Shown here one piece after another: positions 63,801-64,000 of a DNA stretch of 64,000 nucleotides. Both the position numbers and the translations under genes were made by a program. Source of the DNA: Patiria pectinifera. Lineage: Eukaryota; Echinodermata; Asteroidea; Valvatida; Asterinidae. The stretch is taken from contig CM057149.1 of NCBI GenBank assembly GCA_029964075.1, positions 8,256,465 to 8,320,464 of the forward strand, given 5' to 3'. The notes under the pieces are model-generated. The model was not told where the DNA came from. It made no database searches and saw nothing but the letters and a program-made list of their open reading frames with translations. The stretch's first letter is position 1. Each line of letters opens with the position of its first letter.

Positions 63801-64000
63801 CACCTCAACTTCTGACACCGCAACAACATCGCTTAGATTGCCTAATCGGCGTGTCTCGCAAAAACCCTGGTAGATCTGCCCACATGTGATCAAGGTTTGG
63901 CTCTCTGTGTCCACAACAAGGGCTTTGTTGATGTTGTTGGTGGTCATCTTGGTTGCATCACATGAAGCCGGAGGTGGTCTACATAAAGGGGTAGCTTGTA
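14085..64000 (-). CDS. PLXNA: Plexin-A class semaphorin receptor, 31 exons, 5' end outside window
   Basis: The joined exons read 1,851 residues without a stop. Numbering here starts at the first whole codon in the window. Order: most of Sema (1-~405), PSI1 (~409-460), IPT (~486-545), PSI2 (~560-606), IPT (~612-740), PSI3 (~745-785), then four IPT segments (~800-1195), a transmembrane helix (~1203-1227), a juxtamembrane coiled coil (~1228-1265), and the cytoplasmic GAP fold in two halves around a Rho-GTPase-binding domain (~1475-1560). The GAP arginine motifs LLLRRSE (1395-1401) and LRFWVN (Arg 1702) are present. The stretches [25 protein letters not shown] and SDQDMSA match class A better than B, C or D. 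The C-terminus lacks the class-B PDZ-binding motif. In known plexins, semaphorin binding to Sema relieves autoinhibition and the GAP acts on Rap/Ras. Introns carry many MITEs but no exon is broken. Confidence 0.95.
14181..14968 (-). other. Plexin intron 30
   Basis: 788 bp with no identifiable repeat or RNA. The short direct repeat CATCACATCACTTCATCACAT near 14639 is simple sequence. Confidence 0.5.
14969..15122 (-). CDS. PLXNA: Plexin exon 30: GAP C-lobe
   Basis: Acceptor TTTATCTCAG; first base completes Lys (AA|A). Encodes [20 protein letters not shown], then [18 protein letters not shown]... ending KSE before a GTAGGC donor. SDQDMSA is the class-A form of this helix. A GTGAGG inside the last codons is a stronger-looking donor but would break frame. 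Residues 1769-1820. Confidence 0.93.
15450..15650. repeat. 11-bp minisatellite (ACTTGTGATGG)
   Basis: About 18 head-to-tail copies of ACTTGTGATGG with an ACTTGTGAAGG variant, in intron 29. Its reverse complement contains TCACAAGT, the core of the array at 40955-41505. Confidence 0.95.
15707..15919 (-). CDS. PLXNA: Plexin exon 29: GAP domain, second arginine motif
   Basis: Acceptor AGCCTACAG before CCTTCAGC; phase from exon 28 (TG|C gives Cys). Encodes LQLRFWVN, then [18 protein letters not shown] and [20 protein letters not shown]. The Arg of LRFWVN (residue 1702) is one of the GAP arginines in plexins. The usual LPLRFW has Gln in place of Pro here. Residues 1698-1769. Confidence 0.95.
16113..16485 (-). 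mobile_element. tRNA-derived SINE, minus strand
   Basis: On the minus strand a pol III B-box-like GGTTCGATTCCC (about 16390-16402) is followed by GCCACGAGGGTTTTTCTCC and GCCGGTTTTCCTCC, a body shared by marine-invertebrate SINEs. It ends in an ATT-rich microsatellite tail at 16113-16135. Lies in intron 28. Confidence 0.65.
16649..17270. repeat. G-rich 10-bp minisatellite (CAGGCTGGGG)
   Basis: About 62 tandem units of CAGGCTGGGG with variants GAAGGCTGGG, CAGACTGGGG and CAGGCTTGGG, in intron 28. The plus (template) strand carries a GGGG run in nearly every unit. Long open frames on both strands come from the 30-bp codon-phase repeat and are not genes. Confidence 0.97.
17393..17553 (-). CDS. 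PLXNA: Plexin exon 28: GAP domain
   Basis: Acceptor ATCATACAG before GGTATCC. Encodes [15 protein letters not shown], then [15 protein letters not shown] and WKSNC, all near-invariant plexin GAP helices. GTAAGT donor, phase 2. Residues 1645-1698. Confidence 0.95.
17618..18150. mobile_element. TTAA-ended foldback element GGGAATAAAT family, copy 1
   Basis: It begins TTAAGGGAATAAATGTGTGC and has a first-half hairpin (17621-17780) with about 60-bp arms around a short loop. It ends CTATTTATGAATG. Parts of 18035-18150 match the inverse of 31540-31700. Located in intron 27. Confidence 0.65.
18151..19092 (-). other. Plexin intron 27, remainder
   Basis: Holds a repeat fragment with TAGACTGGTTCC and CAGGGTGGATC (18257-18335) shared with about 31286-31350. 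A fragment with TTTTGAGCAATTTTGTTGCTTC (near 19010) comes from the AGGTAGAG MITE family. Otherwise unremarkable. Confidence 0.5.
19093..19265 (-). CDS. PLXNA: Plexin exon 27: linker to second GAP half
   Basis: Acceptor CCAACCTGCAG before GTATGGG (G|GT gives Gly). A Ser/Pro-rich linker leads to [20 protein letters not shown], then [16 protein letters not shown] before a GTAAGG donor. LWHLVK and EIYLxRLLxTK are plexin-A hallmarks. Its 3' splice site is copied in the array just upstream. Residues 1587-1644. Confidence 0.94.
19256..20160. repeat. Six ~147-bp tandem units that include a plexin splice acceptor
   Basis: Units start (GTGCC...ACCTGCA) at 19256, 19403, 19550, 19695, 19844 and 19992. 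The first unit overlaps the first ten bases of exon 27 and its acceptor. An inverted fragment of the unit lies at 20165-20205 (ATTCTTGTATCCCC). Confidence 0.92.
20629..20710 (-). CDS. PLXNA: Plexin exon 26: end of RBD-GAP linker
   Basis: Acceptor GCACTTAG before GTACCAGACGG. Encodes [20 protein letters not shown] and ends ARKYG (G split). In plexins, HYQV.DGA closes the Rho-GTPase-binding domain. Donor GTAAGC. Residues 1560-1587. Confidence 0.93.
20892..21172. mobile_element. ~280-bp MITE with GGCCATCAGC inverted ends
   Basis: Left TAGGCCATCAGC and right GCTGATGGCCTA are inverted; TA duplications flank. CpG-containing interior (GCGCATGCGC palindrome near 20951). In intron 25. Confidence 0.65.
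21173..22022 (-). other. Plexin intron 25, 3' part
   Basis: About 850 bp with a poly-T run at 21842-21859 and no recognised element. Confidence 0.4.
22023..22132 (-). CDS. PLXNA: Plexin exon 25: Rho-GTPase-binding domain, C-terminal part
   Basis: Acceptor GATTTTTGCAG; phase G|AA gives Glu. Encodes EWSDRPDG, then ILLDDDW and [12 protein letters not shown] before a GTCAGT donor. W(K)R(I/L)NTLAHYQV is conserved in the plexin RBD. Residues 1523-1559. Confidence 0.95.
22359..22515 (-). CDS. PLXNA: Plexin exon 24: Rho-GTPase-binding domain, N-terminal part
   Basis: Acceptor GTATTCTAG before AACATCTTC. Encodes [18 protein letters not shown], then [19 protein letters not shown], the ubiquitin-like strand-helix of the plexin RBD (LDCDT(V/I)xQxKxKxLD). 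Donor GTGAGA, phase 1. Residues 1471-1523. Confidence 0.95.
22732..22827 (-). CDS. PLXNA: Plexin exon 23
   Basis: Acceptor CCTACAG; encodes [20 protein letters not shown], then [12 protein letters not shown] before GTAAGC. GEARYxLSExKxIRQQID is diagnostic for the A class. Residues 1439-1470. Confidence 0.96.
22828..23840 (-). other. Plexin intron 22
   Basis: 1,013 bp holding the V-SINE-like repeat listed below. The rest is AT-rich without recognisable structure. Confidence 0.5.
23225..23530 (+). mobile_element. V-SINE-like repeat, plus strand, degraded
   Basis: CCTTGGGCAAGCCACTTCAC, CACCCAGGAGTATAAATGGG and TACCGGCATTAGC form the conserved body of V-SINE-type retroposons found in vertebrates and invertebrate deuterostomes. 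The tRNA-like head is decayed (TTTGAATCCTGC in place of a clean B box). Confidence 0.65.
23841..23958 (-). CDS. PLXNA: Plexin exon 22: GAP domain, arginine motif
   Basis: Acceptor GTGATTTCAG; AG|G completes the second Arg of LLLRRSE. Encodes [20 protein letters not shown], then [14 protein letters not shown] before GTAACG. Residues 1399-1438. Confidence 0.95.
23959..24711 (-). other. Plexin intron 21
   Basis: 753 bp, AT-rich, nothing recognised. Confidence 0.5.
24712..24977 (-). CDS. PLXNA: Plexin exon 21: first GAP half
   Basis: Acceptor TGTTTAG before ATCTCAGG; the nearer CAG (ATCTCAG) would break phase. Encodes [20 protein letters not shown], then [19 protein letters not shown] and ends PQLLLR before a GTATGG donor. 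FxRTLEAQ and (L/M)RDxxNIASLL are conserved plexin GAP helices. Residues 1311-1399. Confidence 0.95.
25204..25361 (-). CDS. PLXNA: Plexin exon 20: juxtamembrane to GAP
   Basis: Acceptor CTCCATTGCAG; G|CC gives Ala. Encodes [20 protein letters not shown], then [18 protein letters not shown] and VVREN before GTAAGT. G(I)PFxDYxxYxxRxLFP is conserved in plexins and follows the dimerising juxtamembrane helix. Residues 1258-1310. Confidence 0.95.
25841..26069 (-). CDS. PLXNA: Plexin exon 19: transmembrane helix and juxtamembrane coiled coil
   Basis: Acceptor TCACCCCCTAG. Encodes the end of the last IPT domain ([18 protein letters not shown]), a membrane helix [20 protein letters not shown] to IICIW, a stop-transfer RR, then an amphipathic helix [20 protein letters not shown] and CKD. 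Donor GTCAGT, phase 1. The exon is notably GC-rich. Residues 1182-1258. Confidence 0.96.
26301..26770. mobile_element. Composite repeat: single GGGAATAAAT arm plus a second family
   Basis: 26301-26360 begins TTAAGGGAATAAATGTGTGC and is one arm of the foldback family seen at 17618 and 32012. 26395-26770 (AAAAGGTTTAAAATAGGACT onward) is collinear with 48890-49230. In intron 18. Confidence 0.6.
26862..27008 (-). CDS. PLXNA: Plexin exon 18: last IPT domain
   Basis: Acceptor CATTCGTCAG. Encodes [20 protein letters not shown], then [18 protein letters not shown] and TYDVV before GTAAGT. The V(T)VGxxxC...L.CEAP pattern is that of plexin IPT folds. Residues 1133-1181. Confidence 0.93.
27108..27250. 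mobile_element. Small CpG-rich inverted-repeat element
   Basis: GGTCATTCGGGATAA (from 27112) and TTATCCCGAATGACC (27229-27243) are perfect inverted repeats around a CG-rich core. In intron 17. Confidence 0.7.
27593..27853 (-). CDS. PLXNA: Plexin exon 17: IPT domains
   Basis: Acceptor CTGTTACAG. Encodes [17 protein letters not shown], a long connecting stretch, [18 protein letters not shown], and ends LEIK before GTCAGA. It finishes one IPT and begins the next. Residues 1046-1132. Confidence 0.93.
27922..28441 (+). mobile_element. TTAA-ended MITE, AGGTAGAG family, copy 1
   Basis: Inverted ends from TTAAAGCTATAGTCCATCAT and to GATGGACTCGGGCTTTAA. The internal GAAGCAACAAAAGTG...CTCAAAATCT...CTGATGAAGTTT is shared with copies at 35920, 38915, 47341 and 50270. 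Non-coding. In intron 16. Confidence 0.85.
28588..28876 (+). mobile_element. tRNA-derived SINE with ATAAA tail
   Basis: B box GGGTTCGAATCCTG at about 28648, conserved body GGGTTTTCAGTCCGTAC and GGTTTTCCTCCCACATCTG, and an A/T microsatellite tail (ATAAATAAAATAAA) at 28838-28875. Sense orientation is antisense to the plexin gene. In intron 16. Confidence 0.75.
29016..29157 (-). CDS. PLXNA: Plexin exon 16: IPT domain start
   Basis: Acceptor TTATGTGCAG; AG|T gives Ser. Encodes [19 protein letters not shown], the canonical IPT opening (GG..L.ITG.NL), then [20 protein letters not shown]. Ends VTTITT before GTAAAT. Residues 998-1045. Confidence 0.94.
29635..29802 (-). CDS. PLXNA: Plexin exon 15: IPT domain end
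   Basis: Acceptor GTGAAACAG; AA|T gives Asn. Encodes [20 protein letters not shown], then [20 protein letters not shown] before GTATGC. Residues 942-998. Confidence 0.93.
30181..30468 (+). mobile_element. Young V-SINE-like retroposon with perfect target-site duplication
   Basis: The 12-base duplication TGGATTAGTCTA flanks it (30169-30180 and 30469-30480). It has a tRNA-like head with B box GGGTTCGAGCCCC, the V-SINE-like body TGCCCTTGAGTAAGGCGCTT and AACCCAGGTGTTAAATGGG, and a T-rich end. In intron 14. Confidence 0.85.
30890..31035 (-). CDS. PLXNA: Plexin exon 14: IPT domain start
   Basis: Acceptor CATCCCACAG. Encodes [19 protein letters not shown], then [20 protein letters not shown] and LPC...SDPT before a GTGAGT donor, phase 2. 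P..GP..GG..(L/V)T(L)TG..L is the IPT signature. Residues 894-942. Confidence 0.95.
31538..32161. mobile_element. Foldback element GGGAATAAAT family, copy 2 (inverted)
   Basis: Starts CATTCATAAATACC and ends in a hairpin (32017-32161) whose arms run GGGAATAAATATGTGC and TTTTATTCCC. The middle matches the complement of 18035-18150. It ends 30 bp from exon 13. Confidence 0.65.
32191..32314 (-). CDS. PLXNA: Plexin exon 13: IPT domain end
   Basis: Acceptor TTGCTTATATAG; AG|G gives Arg. Encodes [20 protein letters not shown], then [20 protein letters not shown] and F before the unusual donor GTGGCA. Phase 0 on both sides supports this donor: HFFF joins VPRITG of exon 14. Residues 852-893. Confidence 0.88.
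32453..33550. mobile_element. ~1.1-kb DNA transposon with CATACCTGCCAAC ends
   Basis: Left CATACCTGCCAAC and right TTGGCAGGTATG are inverted, and CATACC lies just outside each end. The core 32990-33300 is GC-rich (CGCGCCGTGCCTGGCGCGGC region), unlike the surroundings. No transposase domain was seen in any frame. Confidence 0.6.
33551..34268 (-). other. Plexin intron 12, 5' part
   Basis: About 720 bp with nothing recognised apart from a small GAACC-type hairpin near 34120-34170 (TGGTTCT...AGAACC). Confidence 0.4.
34269..34417 (-). CDS. PLXNA: Plexin exon 12: IPT domain
   Basis: Acceptor TTCCGTAG. Encodes [20 protein letters not shown], then [20 protein letters not shown] and PAER (split) before GTAGGT. 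Follows PSI3 as in all plexins. Residues 803-852. Confidence 0.94.
34990..35100. repeat. TACGCGTACG-rich palindromic tract
   Basis: Overlapping GTACGCGTACGC, TTACGCGTACGTACG motifs, self-complementary and CpG-dense, in intron 11. Confidence 0.6.
35250..35452. mobile_element. MITE with ~30-bp ends and nested hairpins
   Basis: Outer ends TTGTTGACTGCTGTGAAGTG and CACATCACACCAGTCAACAA pair over about 30 bp. Inside, GTGTTCAAAACGTCGTATCC pairs with GGATACGACATTTTGAACAC, and the GCTTCGCCTCAAGTGCTAT and GGTTCGCCTCAGGTGCTAT motifs are direct copies. Confidence 0.75.
35626..35804 (-). CDS. PLXNA: Plexin exon 11: PSI3
   Basis: Acceptor CTTTTCTCAG; G|TG gives Val. Encodes [20 protein letters not shown], then [13 protein letters not shown] and PDPNITS before GTAGGT. 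The Cys pattern YxC...C..C......CGWC......C is PSI. Residues 743-802. Confidence 0.96.
35920..36463 (+). mobile_element. TTAA-ended MITE, AGGTAGAG family, copy 2
   Basis: TTAAAGGTAGAGTACATCAT at the left and GGATCTACTCTACCTTTAA at the right. The least diverged ends of the family. In intron 10. Confidence 0.88.
36719..36893 (-). CDS. PLXNA: Plexin exon 10: second IPT, C-terminal part
   Basis: Acceptor CACTTTCCAG. Encodes [20 protein letters not shown], then [37 protein letters not shown] before a GTAAAA donor. ADLQIRW...G.FLDNP fits the plexin DLPVNLSVVWNGNFxIDNP stretch. The Cys-rich beginning (Cys 685, 693, 695, 706) is longer than usual. Residues 685-743. Confidence 0.88.
36941..37163. repeat. 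12-bp minisatellite (GGTTTACCTGAA)
   Basis: About 17 tandem units of GGTTTACCTGAA with GGTTTACTGGAA variants, in intron 9. Confidence 0.93.
37195..37400. mobile_element. Half copy of the AGGGAATATACA MITE family
   Basis: TAGTCTGGTTCCCTGA, GGGTCAGGGAACCAGACTA and AGCAAATGTTGTATATTACC match the right half of the elements at 54712 and 59448. Confidence 0.7.
37774..37792 (-). other. Candidate 19-nt micro-exon in plexin intron 9
   Basis: On the minus strand GACCTAAAAA-side acceptor CTTTTTTAG precedes 19 bases, followed by the strong donor GTAAGT. The reading after exon 9 would be VLHDKC, but 19 nt shifts the frame and gives a stop in exon 10. Not included in the main model. Confidence 0.35.
38215..38316 (-). 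CDS. PLXNA: Plexin exon 9: second IPT
   Basis: Acceptor CTTCCATAG. Encodes [20 protein letters not shown], then [14 protein letters not shown] before GTAAGA. The Y.C.L........R.N...(I/L).C pattern matches the plexin IPT after PSI2. Residues 651-684. Confidence 0.92.
38915..39489 (-). mobile_element. TTAA-ended MITE, AGGTAGAG family, copy 3 (inverted)
   Basis: Starts TTTAAAGGTACAATGGACC and ends CAATCTACCTTTAAA. The internal GTTAGCACTCGTCTTTAGAT and TTTGTTGCTTCAAACG are the complement of copy 2. In intron 8. Confidence 0.85.
39490..40954 (-). other. Plexin intron 8, middle part
   Basis: About 1.5 kb, AT-rich, with ACATGTACATG-type palindromes near 39690-39770. No exon, RNA gene or paired ends could be supported. 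Confidence 0.4.
40955..41505. repeat. 11-bp minisatellite (TCACAAGTNNN) with ~122-bp higher-order unit
   Basis: About 50 tandem 11-mers sharing TCACAAG, ending mostly TCAA, CCAA, TTGG or TCGG. A longer unit starting ACAAGTTGGTCGCA recurs at 40981, 41104 and 41226. In intron 8. Confidence 0.93.
41560..41691 (-). CDS. PLXNA: Plexin exon 8: PSI2 to IPT junction
   Basis: Acceptor CAATTTACAG. Encodes [20 protein letters not shown], then [24 protein letters not shown] before GTAAGG. DYCP.I...(I)LIPAG.......L is the plexin IPT start. Residues 607-650. Confidence 0.94.
41692..42813 (-). other. Plexin intron 7
   Basis: 1.1 kb with two long poly-G runs (about 42494 and 42650). No recognised element. 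Confidence 0.45.
42814..43019 (-). CDS. PLXNA: Plexin exon 7: PSI2
   Basis: Acceptor AATTTCTAG; G|GC gives Gly. Encodes [36 protein letters not shown] and [14 protein letters not shown], ending AGQQ before GTGAAA. Eight-Cys PSI pattern with CxWC. Residues 538-606. Confidence 0.96.
43075..43262. repeat. Dispersed-repeat-like segment with TGACCT half-sites
   Basis: 43081-43185 carries TTGACCT, ATGACCT, GTGACCT, TTGACCA and the direct repeat TGACCTTTGACCT. The rest (TTCAAGTTTCATGGAATTCT) resembles a widespread invertebrate repeat. In intron 6. Confidence 0.5.
43683..44018. mobile_element. PIF/Harbinger-like MITE, copy 2
   Basis: Collinear with 11010-11366, including GGGAGTCCAGAGAGGCCACA and CATACCAGAAACCGGA. 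TAA lies at both edges (43680-43682 and 44019-44021). The left inverted repeat is lost. Confidence 0.75.
44697..44915 (-). mobile_element. AGGTAGAG MITE family, truncated copy
   Basis: Starts TGTTAAAGGTAGAGTACATC in the inverted orientation and is collinear with the complement of the 36250-36463 part of copy 2. It ends abruptly near 44915, 56 bp before exon 6. Confidence 0.8.
44972..45128 (-). CDS. PLXNA: Plexin exon 6: first IPT-like domain
   Basis: Acceptor GCCATAG. Encodes [20 protein letters not shown], then [20 protein letters not shown] and [12 protein letters not shown] before GTAAAC. C.F........S....G.I.C..P is the plexin interdomain IPT pattern. Residues 486-538. Confidence 0.94.
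45226..45746. mobile_element. ~520-bp MITE with ~35-bp TTTCCGGCCAATTTCC ends
   Basis: Left TTTCCGGCCAATTTCCTGAA then ATGTTCATTCACTTC; right GAAGTGAATGAACAT then TTTAGGAAATTGGCCGGGAA. A/T-only interior. In intron 5. Confidence 0.8.
46033..46171 (-). CDS. PLXNA: Plexin exon 5: end of PSI1
   Basis: Acceptor ATTGTCCCAG; AG|G gives Arg. Encodes [20 protein letters not shown], then [20 protein letters not shown] and DATAL before GTAAGA. Continues C.RR..C of PSI1, as in class A. Residues 439-485. Confidence 0.94.
46328..46719. mobile_element. GGAGGATTGAGG repeat with telomere-like ends, copy 1
   Basis: Left end TTAACCCTAAACCTCCTAA, right end TAGGGGGTTAGGGTTAG. The interior has a hairpin of CCTCC arms (46340-46395) and about six copies of GGATTTTGGAGGATTGAGG roughly 54 bp apart. 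Matches 57820-58195. Confidence 0.75.
47341..47913 (+). mobile_element. TTAA-ended MITE, AGGTAGAG family, copy 4
   Basis: TTAAAGTCACATGTAGGGTA at the left, TGCTCTACCTTTAA at the right; internal CAAAAGTACTCAAAATCTAA and CTGATGAAATTTTAGCTC. Carries short ACATGTA insertions. In intron 4. Confidence 0.82.
48610..49240. mobile_element. Inverted-repeat element (CCCTAAAACATTTGCC arms)
   Basis: Left arm starts CCCTAAAACATTTGCCTTTT; right arm ends GGCAAATGTTTTAGGGT. Arms of about 220 bp. The right half is collinear with 26395-26770, and AAAAGGTTTAAAATAGGACT is duplicated at 48892-48935. In intron 4. Confidence 0.75.
49241..50269 (-). other. Plexin intron 4, middle part
   Basis: About 1 kb. GTTTTATGCATAAACGTGCC occurs twice near 49350 and 49390. 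No exon fits the frame. Confidence 0.45.
50270..50850 (+). mobile_element. AGGTAGAG MITE family, copy 5
   Basis: TGTAAAGGTAAAATGGATCG at the left and GGTCCACTTTGCCTGTAA at the right. The TTAA has mutated to GTAA. The interior matches copies 2 and 4. In intron 4. Confidence 0.8.
51295..51410 (-). CDS. PLXNA: Plexin exon 4: end of Sema and PSI1
   Basis: Acceptor ACATTGACAG. Encodes [20 protein letters not shown], then [12 protein letters not shown] before GTATGC (phase 2). C..C..C......DPHCGWC is the plexin PSI1 signature, and (V)T(K/R)VPxE(S/T)C closes Sema. Residues 401-439. Confidence 0.96.
51770..52052. mobile_element. DNA element with TGGGCGTCGC ends and 9-bp duplication
   Basis: AAATCAGCA flanks both sides. 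The inverted ends are TGGGCGTCGCG and GGCGACGCCCA. The interior is poly-G, then about 90 bp of nearly pure A (51817-51900). An 8-9 bp duplication fits hAT or Mutator-type elements. In intron 3. Confidence 0.7.
52090..52581. mobile_element. ~490-bp foldback element, CTACAGGGT ends
   Basis: Arms of about 220 bp: CTAGGATATGAAAGCCCA (left) pairs with TGGGCTTTCATATCCTAG (right), and GTACAAGAATCATTCA with TGAATGATTCTTGTAC. Central loop near 52320-52380. Ends CTACAGGGT / ACCCTGTAG. Confidence 0.85.
52582..54711 (-). other. Plexin intron 3, no recognised content
   Basis: About 2.1 kb of AT-rich sequence. No exon, RNA gene or paired terminal repeats could be supported. Confidence 0.4.
54712..55277 (+). 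mobile_element. TTAA-ended MITE, AGGGAATATACA family, copy 1
   Basis: Ends TTAAAGGGAATATACATG and GCATATTCCCTTTAA. Central palindrome CCAACGGTGGTCGGCTGACC (54894 on) continuing ACCGTTGG. The right half has TAGACTGGTTCCC and AGGGAACCAGACTA arms. In intron 3. Confidence 0.87.
55796..56328 (-). mobile_element. AGGGAATATACA family, copy 2 (inverted)
   Basis: Ends TTAAAGGCAATGTACATC and GTATATTCCCTTTAA. It is the reverse complement of copy 1 along its whole length, 519 bp away. The central palindrome CCAACGGTGGTCAGCCGACC is kept. Confidence 0.87.
56329..57819 (-). other. Plexin intron 3, no recognised content
   Basis: About 1.5 kb. Near-duplicate passages containing CACTG...TTTCATGCAT and GGGGTAATCCTATACAATGG (also near 46795-46870) indicate a further unresolved dispersed repeat. 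Confidence 0.45.
57820..58195. mobile_element. GGAGGATTGAGG repeat, copy 2
   Basis: AATCCTTCAAAATCCTC pairs with GTGGAGGAATTTGGAGGATT, and the end CTAGCAAAAAGGCCTGGGAG matches 46687-46706. Confidence 0.65.
58385..58730. mobile_element. Short element related to 8376-8775, copy 2
   Basis: CCCGGACGAGAAAC, ACTCGGCCTTAT and the preceding TCTTGAAAAAAATAAA match 8685-8773. The left part (TTTTTTATTTTTTATATTTT) is only roughly similar. Confidence 0.5.
59448..59980 (+). mobile_element. AGGGAATATACA family, copy 3
   Basis: Ends TTAAAGGGAAAATACAAC and TTGTACATTCCCTTTAA; central GAGCTGGTCGGCCGACCAGC palindrome. AAGGCTGTGTAGCTT occurs just outside each end. Confidence 0.85.
59981..60908 (-). other. Plexin intron 3, no recognised content
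   Basis: About 900 bp with no supported exon, repeat or RNA gene. Confidence 0.4.
60909..61090. repeat. Two tandem ~92-bp copies
   Basis: ATAATTAAAAATC...TTCTAAT(T/C)ATTATGAAAG...CCCAAATGAAAATTTCTTAG occurs twice in succession. Confidence 0.85.
61257..61388 (-). CDS. PLXNA: Plexin exon 3: Sema blade
   Basis: Acceptor TTATTATCCAG. Encodes [44 protein letters not shown] before GTGAGT. (G/T)(S/P)PxLxDxxxSPDxxYxxxMTE is the Sema terminal blade in plexins. Residues 357-400. Confidence 0.95.
61544..61830. mobile_element. Element with GCGGATCTAG ends and poly-G/C runs
   Basis: GCGGATCTAGAGGAGGGG at the left and CCCATTTCCTAGATCTGCC at the right pair imperfectly. G/C homopolymers lie at 61576, 61738 and 61801. 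In intron 2. Confidence 0.45.
61831..62534 (-). other. Plexin intron 2, 5' part
   Basis: About 700 bp, nothing recognised. Confidence 0.4.
62535..62729 (-). CDS. PLXNA: Plexin exon 2: Sema blades
   Basis: Acceptor TTTTTGTTAAG. Encodes [40 protein letters not shown] and [16 protein letters not shown] before the less common donor GTTAGA. DYC......PLGG...I.G........(T)A(I)A is the plexin Sema pattern. Residues 292-356. Confidence 0.95.
63126..64000 (-). CDS. PLXNA: Plexin exon 1 of this window: Sema domain, open at right edge
   Basis: Open from 64000 to the GTAAGC donor at 63125. The frame reads through the Met at 63947 ([14 protein letters not shown] precedes it in frame), so that Met is not the start. 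Encodes [49 protein letters not shown] and IEQCNDRG, matching the Sema beta-propeller of plexins. The signal peptide and roughly 150 residues are missing to the right (estimated from family length). Residues 1-291. Confidence 0.96.

Noticed and set aside
63945..63947. Met at 63947 as the plexin start codon
   Set aside because: The frame is open and plexin-like upstream ([10 protein letters not shown]), so this Met is internal to the Sema domain.

Overview
The window is animal genomic DNA. It is intron-rich and AT-rich, with canonical GT-AG introns and dense small DNA transposons and tRNA-derived SINEs. Recurrent ACATGTACATGTA and TAGGCCTAT strings, a plexin-A gene and a TRADD-N-like gene suggest an invertebrate deuterostome, most likely an echinoderm. 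The taxon is an inference.

Most of the window is one gene on the minus strand. 31 coding exons between 64000 and 14085 encode a plexin of the A class. All exons join with matching phases into one uninterrupted reading of 1,851 residues, open at the right edge. The signal peptide and about the first third of the Sema domain lie beyond 64000. In order the protein has Sema, PSI1, IPT, PSI2, IPT, PSI3, further IPT domains, one transmembrane helix, a juxtamembrane coiled coil and a split cytoplasmic GAP domain with an inserted Rho-GTPase-binding domain. It ends in ADSA and a stop. It should be a semaphorin receptor that inactivates small Ras/Rap GTPases on activation.

At the left edge (260-1545, minus strand) are the first three exons of a second gene. 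It encodes a low-complexity acidic N-terminus followed by a TRADD-N-like domain, a module known from innate-immunity and cell-death adaptors. The gene continues past position 1.

The 12.5 kb between the genes holds a tandem satellite of about 321 bp (2308-5450), several MITEs and a 460-bp hairpin element (11920-12380).

The plexin introns hold several families of short inverted-repeat elements. Many end at TTAA, which suggests piggyBac-type mobilisation. They also hold four or five SINEs and minisatellites of 10, 11, 12 and about 147 bp. The 147-bp array has copied a real 3' splice site of the plexin gene. No bacterial-type system, CRISPR array, rRNA or tRNA gene was seen.
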